From positions 23,988-87,987 of the forward strand of contig JAEEMG010000004.1 in NCBI GenBank assembly GCA_016283095.1: a stretch of DNA of 64,000 nucleotides, read 5' to 3'. The translations under genes and the position numbers were made by a program. The stretch is from Paludibacteraceae bacterium (lineage in GTDB: Bacteria > Bacteroidota > Bacteroidia > Bacteroidales > Paludibacteraceae). The notes beneath the pieces are model-generated. The model worked only from the letters and a program-made list of their open reading frames with translations, searched no databases and was not told the origin of the DNA. Positions 9,339-17,507 of this stretch are shown here, piece by piece. Numbering within the stretch: the stretch's first letter is position 1; each line of letters starts with the position of its first letter.

Positions 9339-10559
9339 ATGAATTTCTCGAATCTAATAAAAATAGCATACACGGCTTTGCTCCGCAACACAACAAGAGC
9401 GTTGCTGACAATGCTCGGTATCATCATCGGTATCGCATCTGTGATCGCCATGGTCAACATGGGTCAAAGTTCACAAGCACAAATCGAAGAAAATATTTCA
9501 TCGATGGGAACCAATCTTATCATGGTGATGCGCGCGCATCAGCGTGGAGGCGGTGTGAACTTAGGAAACGCCAACTCCCAGTCGCTTAAGCTTGCAGACG
9601 TGGAAGCGATTAAGGCACAGGCTAAATATGTGGACGCGGTATCGCCATCTGTGAATGCTTCCGGACAGCTCGTAAACGGCTCAAAAAACTGGCCAGGATC
9701 GATGCAAGGAGGAAGTGTGGAGTATCTTGCCATCAAGAAGTATGAGATCGCATACGGAACGAATTTCACAGAACAGGACATCGCATCATACGCGAAAGTC
9801 TGCCTGATCGGAAAAACCATCGTCGACAACCTATTTGAAGAGGGAGAGAATCCAATTGGAAAAGAGATCAGATTCGGCAAGATTCCGATGAAAATCATCG
9901 GTGTGCTTGAGGAAAAAGGACAGAACAGTATGGGACAGGATCAGGATGATATCCTTATCGCCCCATATTCGACGGTGCAGAAACGAATTCTTGCTCAAAA
10001 CCACCTCAATATGATCTACGCATCAGCGAAAAATGAGGATGTCTGCCAACTTGCGACAGAGGAGATAGAAAAGATTCTCCGCACAAGCCACAACCTTTCT
10101 CCAGACGCGACAAATGACTTTGAGGTACGCACACAGGCAGAGATGTTGGAAATGATGTCGAGTGTGGTTGGCACAATCACGTCGCTACTGACAGCCACTG
10201 CCATCATCTCACTTATTGTCGGAGGTATCGGAATCATGAATATCATGTATGTGACGGTGACGGAGCGTACAAAAGAGATCGGACTGAGAATGGCTATTGG
10301 AGCCAAGGCTAAAGACGTGCTATGGCAGTTCCTTATAGAGAGCGGAATGCTGAGTGTCGTTGGCGGAATAATCGGAATTATTGTAGGAATAATTGCCTCC
10401 TACGTCATCGCCCAAATCATGATGTCTCCGTTTGTAGTGAGTGTGGGAGCGGTGTTCATGGCATTCTTCGTGAGTGCGTTCATCGGAATCTTCTTCGGTT
10501 GGCTGCCAGCCAAGAAAGCTGCCAAACTTGATCCTATCACAGCGTTGAGATACGAGTAA
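9339..10559 (+). CDS. MacB/FtsX-family ABC transporter permease
   Basis: 406 residues. An N-terminal membrane helix (ALLTMLGIIIGIASVIAMVNMG) is followed by a large periplasmic MacB-PCD domain (about 45-265). Three C-terminal membrane segments of the FtsX domain come next (about 280-400), ending in the typical LPAKKAAKLDPITALRYE tail. It pairs with the ATPase at 8584 and completes the TolC-adaptor-ATPase-permease operon. The hairpin at 10625-10650 probably ends this transcript. Confidence 0.93.
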   Translation: MNFSNLIKIAYTALLRNTTRALLTMLGIIIGIASVIAMVNMGQSSQAQIEENISSMGTNLIMVMRAHQRGGGVNLGNANSQSLKLADVEAIKAQAKYVDAVSPSVNASGQLVNGSKNWPGSMQGGSVEYLAIKKYEIAYGTNFTEQDIASYAKVCLIGKTIVDNLFEEGENPIGKEIRFGKIPMKIIGVLEEKGQNSMGQDQDDILIAPYSTVQKRILAQNHLNMIYASAKNEDVCQLATEEIEKILRTSHNLSPDATNDFEVRTQAEMLEMMSSVVGTITSLLTATAIISLIVGGIGIMNIMYVTVTERTKEIGLRMAIGAKAKDVLWQFLIESGMLSVVGGIIGIIVGIIASYVIAQIMMSPFVVSVGAVFMAFFVSAFIGIFFGWLPAKKAAKLDPITALRYE

Positions 10560-10624
10560 GGACAAAATGATGAGTGCAAAATCATAAATGACAAATTCAT
10601 TAAAACATTTCACACAGAAATAAA

Positions 10625-10650
10625 TCAGGGGGCATCAAAATGTCCCCTGA
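10625..10650 (+). terminator. Terminator-like hairpin after the efflux operon
   Basis: TCAGGGGGCAT pairs with ATGTCCCCTGA across a CAAA loop: 11 pairs, one of them G-U. The following sequence is not U-rich, so intrinsic termination is plausible but not certain. Confidence 0.55.
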
Positions 10651-10713
10651 CTTGTGAAATATTATTACGACATCTCCATCTGACATTTGTGAAGATTTGA
10701 AAAGCGAAAAATT

Positions 10714-11313
10714 ATGACAGATTCAGAATTATACAAAAGTCTCAGTGTGCTGACGAAAGACAAAGAGGTATGGGAGGAAAACATTCCATACGTAGAATCA
10801 CTACTCACGTCGGAATCGGTGAAAATAAAATCAAAAGCATTGTGGATGCTCGGTGAGATGGGGCTTGCGTTTCCATCGTCAATCAAAAATAGTGTAGATG
10901 CCATTGCCTCTTTCCGCAACAGCACAGAGCCTATTCTACGGGAACGTGCAATCAATGCTCTCGGCAGAATCGGACGGGGATGTTTCAATTCCGTCGAGCC
11001 ATATTGGGATGATCTATTCCGTTTTGCTCACGACGAGGATGCGAGCGTCAGACTGGCTTTCATCTGGGCGTCGGAAAATATCGCCACCAACACACCCGAT
11101 CCCTACAAGGATCACATGCCTCTGTTTGCGGAACTGCTTCACGACCCAGACGACAAAGTCAGGATGGAGGCTCCGGAAATATTCCGTGTTATTGGTAAAC
11201 GCAGGCCAGATTTTGTCAGACCATATATTGAGCGACTACGAAGCATCGCCGAAACGGACAGCAACCGTGTGGTGAAGATCCATTGCCTGGGAGCGATACG
11301 TGCGGCAGAATAG
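10714..11313 (+). CDS. HEAT-repeat protein
   Basis: 199 residues, no signal peptide, no membrane segment. The sequence is a string of paired helices of the HEAT type (for example SVKIKSKALWMLGEMG, EPILRERAINALGRIGRG, DASVRLAFIWASENIA, DDKVRMEAPEIFRVIGKR). Such repeats form protein-binding superhelices; no catalytic motif is visible and the partner is unknown. Similar small HEAT proteins in bacteria have been grouped with DNA alkylation-repair-like folds, but nothing here supports that function. It is separated from the efflux operon by a hairpin and from the GH51 gene by 96 bp, so it may be a single-gene unit. Confidence 0.75.
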   Translation: MTDSELYKSLSVLTKDKEVWEENIPYVESLLTSESVKIKSKALWMLGEMGLAFPSSIKNSVDAIASFRNSTEPILRERAINALGRIGRGCFNSVEPYWDDLFRFAHDEDASVRLAFIWASENIATNTPDPYKDHMPLFAELLHDPDDKVRMEAPEIFRVIGKRRPDFVRPYIERLRSIAETDSNRVVKIHCLGAIRAAE

Positions 11314-11409
11314 ATGTTTTTTGTAGAATTTGCCACATTTTTTTTTGCTCTTTGACTTTTTTGAGCTAATTTTCAGCGATTTGTTGGACAAAGCTCTAAA
11401 TATAACATA

Positions 11410-14400
11410 ATGACACATTATATTTCAAGAATCACATCTGCAGGACATCGACTCATGTGCCTGTTTCTTCTTGCGGTATGTTTCATATCCGTGCAAGCCC
11501 AGATAGAACTCAAATTTAATCTCAACAATCGAGGAGATCTCGTCACGGAAGATCATTATGGCATTTTCTATGAAGAGATAAATCATGCAGGAGACGGTGG
11601 GCTCTACGCCGAGCTGGTTCGCAACCGTTCTTTCGAAGAAGACATGGATAAGCCTATGAGTTGGAGCACTGTGGGCAATGCAGAGATGAGTCTGACGGCA
11701 GACAAAATGCTCAACGCTGTTCAGTTGCGATCACTGAAAGTCAACATGAAATCCGCCAATACAGGTGTACGCAACGAAGGTTACTGGGGAATCAATATCG
11801 TCGCCGGACGCGAATACGATCTTTCTTTCTGGCTCCGTGCCGAAGATAGCTACGACGGCAATATCGTCGCAGAGCTTCAAAACGCCAATGGACAAAATTT
11901 AGGAAGCACTTCCATCAACGTCAAGGCCACACAAGAATGGAAGAAATACACTGTCAAATTCAAAGCAACAGGTGCGGATGCCCATGGTTATCTGGCTTTG
12001 AAAGGCGACAAAAAAGGAATAATTTATTTGGACGTTGTCAGTCTGTTTCCTCCCACATTCAAAGGACGCAAAAACGGTTGTCGTCCCGACTTGGCTCAGA
12101 TGTTAGCCGACATGCATCCCCGTTTCATGCGTTTTCCAGGAGGCTGCTACATAGAAGGATCATGGGGCGACGGATTCACCAACCGTTTTGAATGGAAGAA
12201 GACTGTCGGACCAATCGAGGAACGTCCGGGACATATCAACCGCAACTGGAAATACAAAGTGACCGACGGACAGGGCTACCACGAATATCTTGAACTGGCG
12301 GAAGACCTCGGAGCCAACGCCATGTTTGTGGTGAACATCGGTATCGGACACGACTGGAGAGTAGATGAAAACGATATTGATCCGTTCATTCAGGAGGCAC
12401 TCGACGCCATCGAGTATGCCAACGGAGGCACAGAGACATTCTATGGACGTATGCGTGCACAGAACGGCCATCCCGAACCTTTCAACCTGAAATACTTGGA
12501 GATCGGCAACGAGCAGGAGTTTATGCTCAACCGAGACGACTACATGAAACGCTACATGCAGTTCTACAATGCCATCAAAACTCGTTGGCCCGACCTGCAT
12601 CTCATCGCTAACAGCTATTGGTTCGACGACATCACAGAACCCGTGGAACTGAAAGACGAGCACTACTACGACTCACCAGAATTCTTCATCAGTCAGTACG
12701 ACCGTTACGACAACCAATCCAAATCCACCACACATATATACGTGGGAGAATATGCCGTGACAAAAGACTATGGAACTCTCGGAAACATGAACGCAGCCAT
12801 AGGCGAAGCAGTGTTTATGCAGGGGTGCGAGAACAACAGTGAAGCAGTCAGAATGATGAGCTACGCACCTATTTTCACCCACGAAGACGACTTCAACTGG
12901 CGTCCAGACATGATCCGATTCAACAGTTCGATGAGCTACGGAACACCTTCATACTACGTCCAGAAAATGTTCTCAAACAATATAGGAAAACAAAACATCC
13001 ACTGGACTGAGAAGGGCAACGGTGTCAACCTCGACTCGAACAAAAGCGCCATCGGCATCGGCACATGGTCTACCGCCGCCACATTCACCAATTTTCAGGC
13101 GAAGATTACAAACGGCACCGTCATCTCAGGCAACAAGACTGCTTCCACCGACTGGAAAACATCAAATGGATCATGGAGCATAAGCACCTCCGCCGGATCA
13201 TTCACGCAAACCAACGCATCACAAACAGATGTCCGTTGCGTGACGAGAAACGTCTACGACCTGACAAACCTCGACATGACTGTCCATGCCACGAAACAAA
13301 GCGGTTCGGAAGGGTTCCTCATCATCTTCAACTACATCGACGAAAACAACTATGCATGGCTCAATCTTGGAGGATGGGGCAATACCAAACACGCCGTGGA
13401 GCAATGCCAAAACGGATTTAAAAGCGTCCTTGGAGAAAAAGCAGGATCACTCACCACAGGCAAGGAATATACAATCCGTATCTTAAAGGAAGGTCAAAAT
13501 GTGCGCTGCTATCTCAACGGTGAAGTCATCATCAACGCCAAACTCCGTGCATACGGAAACCGCACCGTCTACACATCAGCCAGCATCGACGATGAGACCG
13601 GCATGATGTACATAAAAGTTGTCAACCCTACAAATTCATCTAAGGATGTAGCTCTCGTCCTATCAGGCGGTCAAGCCAAGACCGCTGAAGCAGAGACACT
13701 CTCCGCAGCCAAAGGCACAGATGAGAACACAACGGCAAAACCAAAATATATCGTGCCACGCACTCAGCAACTGACCGTCAAGGATGATGGCACGATAGCT
13801 TACGAATGTCCAGCCTATTCTGTAGGTGTGATACGTGTGCATGTCGACAATGTCACGCCACCACAACCAGAGCCACTGCCTAATCCTGTCCTCAGCTTTA
13901 GCTTTGAAGACGGGAAACCGACAGACGATAGCGGCACATATACCGGCGACCTTGCTGGAAAGGCATCCATCATCACCATTGATGACGGCAACCATGTGCT
14001 CGCCACAGGTCTAAAGGGTGAAGGCAGTTATTTGAATATACCTCTATCTGCAGCCAAACATGCTCTTGGCACTGCAGAAGATTACACCGTGAGCATCAAT
14101 ATGCTGCAACGTATAGGAAACAACACCGGCAAATTCTGCTGGGCTTACTCCTTTGAGCATGGCACCGACCAGTATATAGGGCTCGTCAACACTGGAGGCA
14201 ACAGCGACTGGTACTACGAGATCAAGAATGAAAACACAGAAGGTGTGCACTCCTACTCTGGCCTCAGCGTCGGCGACTGGCACAATGTCACCTACACACA
14301 GCAGGGCAACGTCGGACGCATCTATGTCGACGGTCACCTCAAAAATGAGATAACAGTGAAACAGAAGCCATCGTCGTTTATCAACGACATCACACGTTTC

Positions 14401-15438
14401 ACCATCGGACACTCTCCATTCACCTCCGACGCCATCATGGAGAACGCGCTGTTCGACGACTTCCTCATCTTCGACACCTCTCTCTCTCCCGATCAAGTGA
14501 TGGAGATAGGACGACGTGCGACGGCAATGCAGTACACCGACCGTTTAGAAAATCCGGATGCAGAACGTCAGGCATTAAAGAACTTAGTGAAGGAAGTAAA
14601 AAACTACGTCAACGAGACCAAGGACAATGAGATCAAGCAAGCCTATACCACAGCGACTCGTGCGCTCAACTCGACTAGCGCCACCACGGTCAACAGTGCA
14701 TATGCAGCTTTGACAGAAGCTGTCGCAAATTATAAGCAGAGCCAGTTGAGACTTGCGCAGAACGGTCAGCCAGCCGACCTCACTTGCCTTATCACCAACA
14801 GCTCTTTCACACGCTACAACGTGGGATGGCAGGGCGCTGATCTCAGTGTCGCCTACAATGCTTATGCCAACGAGACAGCGGAACAGTTTTCACGTCCATT
14901 TGACATTTGGCAGGAGATCACTGGACTTCCAGCAGGCGTCTACACCATCAGATGTAAAGCTTTCTACAGAGCAGGGGCAATCAGCGCGGGCTATCAAGCA
15001 TGGCAGGACAACGCAACGTCGACTCGCAACGCGCAACTCTATGCAAACGATGTCGCCACTCCGCTGCCAAATCTGTTCAGTTCGTCCGCCTACACATACA
15101 ACCCATACACATACCCTGATAATCTCACCCAGGCATCCTCCGCGCTCAACGACGCGAACGCTTACACTCCCGTCTCTATAAGCATTAAGATCGACGAGGG
15201 GGAGACGTTGCGACTGGGAATACGCAAACAGTCCACTATATCCGCAGACTGGGTGGCATACGACAATTTCCAACTCTTCTACGTGGAAAATCTTACAGAC
15301 GTCAAAAATATCAGCGTCGAGCATACCAGCGACGACGTCTATGATATTCAAGGCCGTCTCGTCCGCAAGAATTCCAATCTGACAGGTATACCAAAAGGAG
15401 TGTATATCATCAACGGAGTAAAATTATTGGTTAAATAA
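11410..15438 (+). CDS. Multidomain GH51 alpha-L-arabinofuranosidase, secreted
   Basis: 1342 residues, about twice a plain GH51 enzyme. Order of parts: signal peptide (about 1-31), the start of the GH51 fold (DHYGIFYEEINHAGDGGLYA), a carbohydrate-binding insert (about 75-215), and the catalytic barrel (MRFPGGCYIEG). The acid/base is in EIGNEQE (Glu about 368) and the likely nucleophile in YVGEYAV (Glu about 447). The arabinofuranosidase C-terminal domain follows, with a concanavalin-like insert (about 555-730). A LamG-like domain (about 825-1035) and a helical spacer (about 1050-1110) come next. Last are a beta-sandwich domain (about 1115-1295) and a sorting-type tail YDIQGRLV..KGVYIINGVKLLVK. 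Expected activity is release of arabinose side chains from arabinoxylan or arabinan outside the cell or at its surface. Confidence 0.9.
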   Translation: MTHYISRITSAGHRLMCLFLLAVCFISVQAQIELKFNLNNRGDLVTEDHYGIFYEEINHAGDGGLYAELVRNRSFEEDMDKPMSWSTVGNAEMSLTADKMLNAVQLRSLKVNMKSANTGVRNEGYWGINIVAGREYDLSFWLRAEDSYDGNIVAELQNANGQNLGSTSINVKATQEWKKYTVKFKATGADAHGYLALKGDKKGIIYLDVVSLFPPTFKGRKNGCRPDLAQMLADMHPRFMRFPGGCYIEGSWGDGFTNRFEWKKTVGPIEERPGHINRNWKYKVTDGQGYHEYLELAEDLGANAMFVVNIGIGHDWRVDENDIDPFIQEALDAIEYANGGTETFYGRMRAQNGHPEPFNLKYLEIGNEQEFMLNRDDYMKRYMQFYNAIKTRWPDLHLIANSYWFDDITEPVELKDEHYYDSPEFFISQYDRYDNQSKSTTHIYVGEYAVTKDYGTLGNMNAAIGEAVFMQGCENNSEAVRMMSYAPIFTHEDDFNWRPDMIRFNSSMSYGTPSYYVQKMFSNNIGKQNIHWTEKGNGVNLDSNKSAIGIGTWSTAATFTNFQAKITNGTVISGNKTASTDWKTSNGSWSISTSAGSFTQTNASQTDVRCVTRNVYDLTNLDMTVHATKQSGSEGFLIIFNYIDENNYAWLNLGGWGNTKHAVEQCQNGFKSVLGEKAGSLTTGKEYTIRILKEGQNVRCYLNGEVIINAKLRAYGNRTVYTSASIDDETGMMYIKVVNPTNSSKDVALVLSGGQAKTAEAETLSAAKGTDENTTAKPKYIVPRTQQLTVKDDGTIAYECPAYSVGVIRVHVDNVTPPQPEPLPNPVLSFSFEDGKPTDDSGTYTGDLAGKASIITIDDGNHVLATGLKGEGSYLNIPLSAAKHALGTAEDYTVSINMLQRIGNNTGKFCWAYSFEHGTDQYIGLVNTGGNSDWYYEIKNENTEGVHSYSGLSVGDWHNVTYTQQGNVGRIYVDGHLKNEITVKQKPSSFINDITRFTIGHSPFTSDAIMENALFDDFLIFDTSLSPDQVMEIGRRATAMQYTDRLENPDAERQALKNLVKEVKNYVNETKDNEIKQAYTTATRALNSTSATTVNSAYAALTEAVANYKQSQLRLAQNGQPADLTCLITNSSFTRYNVGWQGADLSVAYNAYANETAEQFSRPFDIWQEITGLPAGVYTIRCKAFYRAGAISAGYQAWQDNATSTRNAQLYANDVATPLPNLFSSSAYTYNPYTYPDNLTQASSALNDANAYTPVSISIKIDEGETLRLGIRKQSTISADWVAYDNFQLFYVENLTDVKNISVEHTSDDVYDIQGRLVRKNSNLTGIPKGVYIINGVKLLVK

Positions 15439-15478
15439 TTCTAGTTTAGCACATATAAAAACCAGAAAGAACAGATCG

Positions 15479-15503
15479 TAGGGGCAGGTTTGAAACCTGC
15501 CCG
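15479..15503. repeat. Short GC-rich palindrome (GTAGGGGCAGG type)
   Basis: GGGCAGGTTT and AAACCTGCCC form a 10-bp hairpin with a one-base loop just after the GH51 gene. A related hairpin (GGGCAGG/CCTGCCC, also beside GTAGGGG) is at 42816-42843. It may act as a transcription stop, but no U-run follows. It resembles the dispersed REP-type palindromes common in this phylum. Confidence 0.6.
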
Positions 15504-15525
15504 CAATAAAATCACATCATATTCA

Positions 15526-15739
15526 AACAGAAAACAGCGTCAGCTATAATATCTGACACTTGGAAAACTCACAAACATGTTTGTTTTGAAAAACTCTTAA
15601 CAGAGAAAACACAAACAGTAGAAAACCGCACACGTTTTCTTTTGTTTTTGTTTTTTGCGTTGGGCGGTTTTCTATGTCATCTATGACATGTTTTCCAGCA
15701 CCGACAACGTAGTTGTACTTGTGGTGTGCGTTTTTTGTT
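15526..15739 (+). repeat. Multi-hairpin intergenic repeat, copy B
   Basis: This 214-bp element is homologous end to end with 5542-5743. The outer stem AACAGAAAAC (15526-15535) pairs with GTTTTTTGTT (15730-15739), with one G-U pair. Inner stems: GTCAG/CTGAC (15539-15543, 15553-15557), ACAAAC/GTTTGT (15571-15576, 15579-15584), GAAAAC/GTTTTC (15621-15626, 15634-15639), ATGTCAT/ATGACAT (15674-15680, 15683-15689) and ACAAC/GTTGT (15704-15708, 15712-15716). The first stem has a wholly different sequence from that of copy A yet still pairs. It lies between the GH51 gene and the DUF4298-like gene. Confidence 0.85.
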
Positions 15740-15799
15740 TTAATTTCACTTTGATGTATTCAAGCGGTTGATTCTCTATCCATTTCCAAAGAAATAGCA

Positions 15800-15807
15800 T
15801 ATCTTTG
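15800..15807 (+). promoter_or_regulatory. Probable -7 box for the DUF4298-like gene
   Basis: TATCTTTG matches TAnnTTTG, 28 nt before the ATG at 15836. No TTTG is found at the -33 spacing. Confidence 0.55.
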
Positions 15808-15835
15808 CAGTCAGAGACAAAAACTGAATTTGATT

Positions 15836-16117
15836 ATGAAACAGACTGAACGTATCGCACAGATGGAAAACCTATTCGACAAGAGTAACGAGGTGATCCG
15901 ACAAATGCACAAAGCAGTTGATGATTTTTACGCTTTACAACCTGTCATCTCCAAATTAGAAAACTATTATAAAACCGACTGGCACACCGACTTCGAAGCT
16001 GATGAAGATGGCAACCTGCCTGCTGACCTCAAACGTGGTGTGCTTAGCGAAGATGGTCTGTGGGATTTGTTGGAGGAATACCAACGTCTGAAAGAGTGCT
16101 TTGAAGAAAACGAGTGA
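15836..16117 (+). CDS. Small DUF4298-like protein
   Basis: 93 residues, cytoplasmic, acidic and helical (MKQTERIAQMENLFDKSNEV..). The pattern of an N-terminal helix, YYxxDWxxDFEADEDGNLPxDLKRGVLSEDG and a final helix matches DUF4298 proteins as remembered; the function of that family is unknown. The ATG at 15836 is preferred over an in-frame TTG at 15830. The stop codon TGA (16115-16117) abuts the stop of the convergent gene, the two together forming TGATCA. Confidence 0.75.
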   Translation: MKQTERIAQMENLFDKSNEVIRQMHKAVDDFYALQPVISKLENYYKTDWHTDFEADEDGNLPADLKRGVLSEDGLWDLLEEYQRLKECFEENE

Positions 16118-16606
16118 TCAGAACGGCAAAAATCGTCCTGTTCGACTACAGTAGTTTTCATATTCCTCTCCAAAATCACGACGGAGTCTATTCTCTTCTG
16201 TACGGACCTGCACCAGCATTATCACAACAAAGATGACAAACACCACCAATGCCTGCCATGTCCACAACCATGTACATATGCCTATCAAATAGACGAATGT
16301 TCCGCTCAACATCGGATTTCGGCTCAATCGATAAGGTCCATCCGTCATCAGATGCTGTGTGCGTGGTGCGACCTCATGGCCAAACGCATCCATTGGGTTG
16401 CCATTTCCCTTCCGTCGCATATAAACAATAGACCACACACTTATAACCAGTCCAACAACAGCCAAGACAGCTCCTATCACAAGCCTCAACATATCTGTTG
16501 GGATCAACTCTGGTCTGCCAGACGCAAACCACATAATGGATGGCACTAAACCTACAAACAATACTCCACCTAACAGGTAGCCGAAAATTTCTTTTAATGT
16601 TTTCAT
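16118..16606 (-). CDS. ICMT/PEMT-like integral-membrane methyltransferase
   Basis: 162 residues with four hydrophobic segments (about 8-28, 38-60, 100-116, 118-136). The C-terminal half carries the pattern GPYRLSRNPMLSG...E..L...FGEEYENYCSRTGRFLPF, typical of the isoprenylcysteine carboxyl methyltransferase / phospholipid methyltransferase superfamily, where it binds S-adenosylmethionine. The natural substrate in Bacteroidota is not known. Its stop is back-to-back with that of the DUF4298-like gene. Confidence 0.82.
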   Translation of the reverse strand: MKTLKEIFGYLLGGVLFVGLVPSIMWFASGRPELIPTDMLRLVIGAVLAVVGLVISVWSIVYMRRKGNGNPMDAFGHEVAPRTQHLMTDGPYRLSRNPMLSGTFVYLIGICTWLWTWQALVVFVIFVVIMLVQVRTEENRLRRDFGEEYENYCSRTGRFLPF

Positions 16607-16690
16607 AACTTTATATCTAATTGCATTTTAATTCTATATATGACAACTCATAAAAGAGTTTTCCCTGAGATCTTTTATTCTCTGTGGTTT

Positions 16691-16766
16691 TTATTGTCGC
16701 TCGCCCTTACGGGCTCGCGATGGTGTGGAGAGGTAAGGGCGTTCCGCCCTTTACAATCCTCTAATT
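16691..16766 (+). repeat. REP-like hairpin repeat, copy 1 (downstream of RAYT)
   Basis: Two hairpins. The first, 16697-16720, has stems TCGC/GCGA and GCCC/GGGC separated by a TC/TC mismatch (GA/GA on the minus strand). The second, AAGGGCG/CGCCCTT, is at 16735-16751. The repeat ends in CAATCCTC. Related copies are at 17431-17499, 20983-21040, 56161-56250, 57219-57300 and 57334-57398. Confidence 0.82.
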
Positions 16767-16789
16767 CTATCCTCCACTTGCTTAATCTG

Positions 16790-17398
16790 TCATCTATAAA
16801 AGCAATCGTTATCCCATCTTATAGGATTGGTTTCAATGTATTCGGCGATGCGATTCATCTCATCCTGATTGCGTACAATATGATCGTGATAACGTGATTG
16901 CCAGCCAAACGGAATATTGTTTTCATTAGCAAAACGTGTGACAGCCGATTTGATGCCACGAATCACCGAACCCAGATTCTTCGATTGTGATCCAAACTCC
17001 TGCCCTTGCTGTATTCTATCCATTCTGTCGGCCTCCTGCCCTTGCCCTTGTACGGACGCATCGCATGCGTCCATTTTAGTGCCAGGCACATACGACATAT
17101 CGGACGCATGCGATGCACTGGACGCATGCAATGCGTCCCTACAGGATACGACGACAATCAGATGCACATGGTTAGGCATGATTACATACAATGGAATTGA
17201 AATATCACCACCACGAATCTTTTCCGTCTTTTCTATCTCTTGTTTTAACATTTTTCCAATCGATGTCATCCGCATCTCTTCTCCATACACCTCGCCGAAA
17301 AAATGGACACGATCCTTAGTGCATATAGTTACAAAATATTCTCCACCCTTATAGTCGTGCCATTTTGCACGAGGCGTTTTGCGATCACGCAGTAACAT
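16790..17398 (-). CDS. IS200/Y1-type REP-associated tyrosine transposase (RAYT)
   Basis: 202 residues. N-terminal RKTPRAKWHDYKGGEYFVTICTKDR, the HUH-type metal motif MPNHVHLIV (HxH) and a C-terminal helix with the candidate catalytic Tyr in GWQSRYHDHIVRN, followed by IAEYIETNPIRW, define a Y1 transposase of the RAYT group. These enzymes nick and join single-stranded REP hairpins, and their genes are normally flanked by REPs, as here (copies 1 and 2). Between the HUH motif and the Tyr helix is an extra loop of about 50 residues rich in Asp, Ala, Ser and Gln. It is encoded by inverted palindromes at 17050-17142 that keep the frame open. All catalytic residues are present, so the enzyme may be active. 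It is a single gene without passenger. Confidence 0.9.
   Translation of the reverse strand: MLLRDRKTPRAKWHDYKGGEYFVTICTKDRVHFFGEVYGEEMRMTSIGKMLKQEIEKTEKIRGGDISIPLYVIMPNHVHLIVVVSCRDALHASSASHASDMSYVPGTKMDACDASVQGQGQEADRMDRIQQGQEFGSQSKNLGSVIRGIKSAVTRFANENNIPFGWQSRYHDHIVRNQDEMNRIAEYIETNPIRWDNDCFYR
17050..17142. repeat. Inverted GGACGCAT-palindromes inside the RAYT coding sequence
   Basis: GGACGCA/TGCGTCC lies at 17054-17072 and GGACGCAT/ATGCGTCC at 17120-17138. A half copy is at 17102-17116. The outer edges read GTACGG and, in opposite orientation, GTAGGG, so the two palindromes face each other like a REP doublet. They translate in frame as a low-complexity loop of the transposase. The GTAGGGACG edge matches palindromes elsewhere in the window (for example 25507). 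Confidence 0.8.
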
Positions 17399-17430
17399 AA
17401 TTTTGAAGAATTTGTTTTATTATATTTTTT

Positions 17431-17499
17431 ATTATCGCCCTTACTAGCTCACAATGGTGGGGAGAGGCAAGGACGTTCAGTCCTTTGCAATCCTCATTT
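17431..17499 (+). repeat. REP-like hairpin repeat, copy 2 (upstream of RAYT)
   Basis: Direct repeat of copy 1 on the other side of the transposase gene. Its second hairpin is AAGGAC/GTCCTT (17469-17485), where copy 1 has AAGGGC/GCCCTT, so both sides of the stem changed together. The first hairpin is decayed. It ends CAATCCTCATTT and abuts the stop of the M60-like gene. Confidence 0.8.
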
Positions 17500-17507
17500 G
17501 TATACCA

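Noticed and set aside
14890..15351. 153-codon minus-strand frame inside the GH51 gene
   Set aside because: Opposite a strongly supported coding frame with recognised domains; no promoter or family match.
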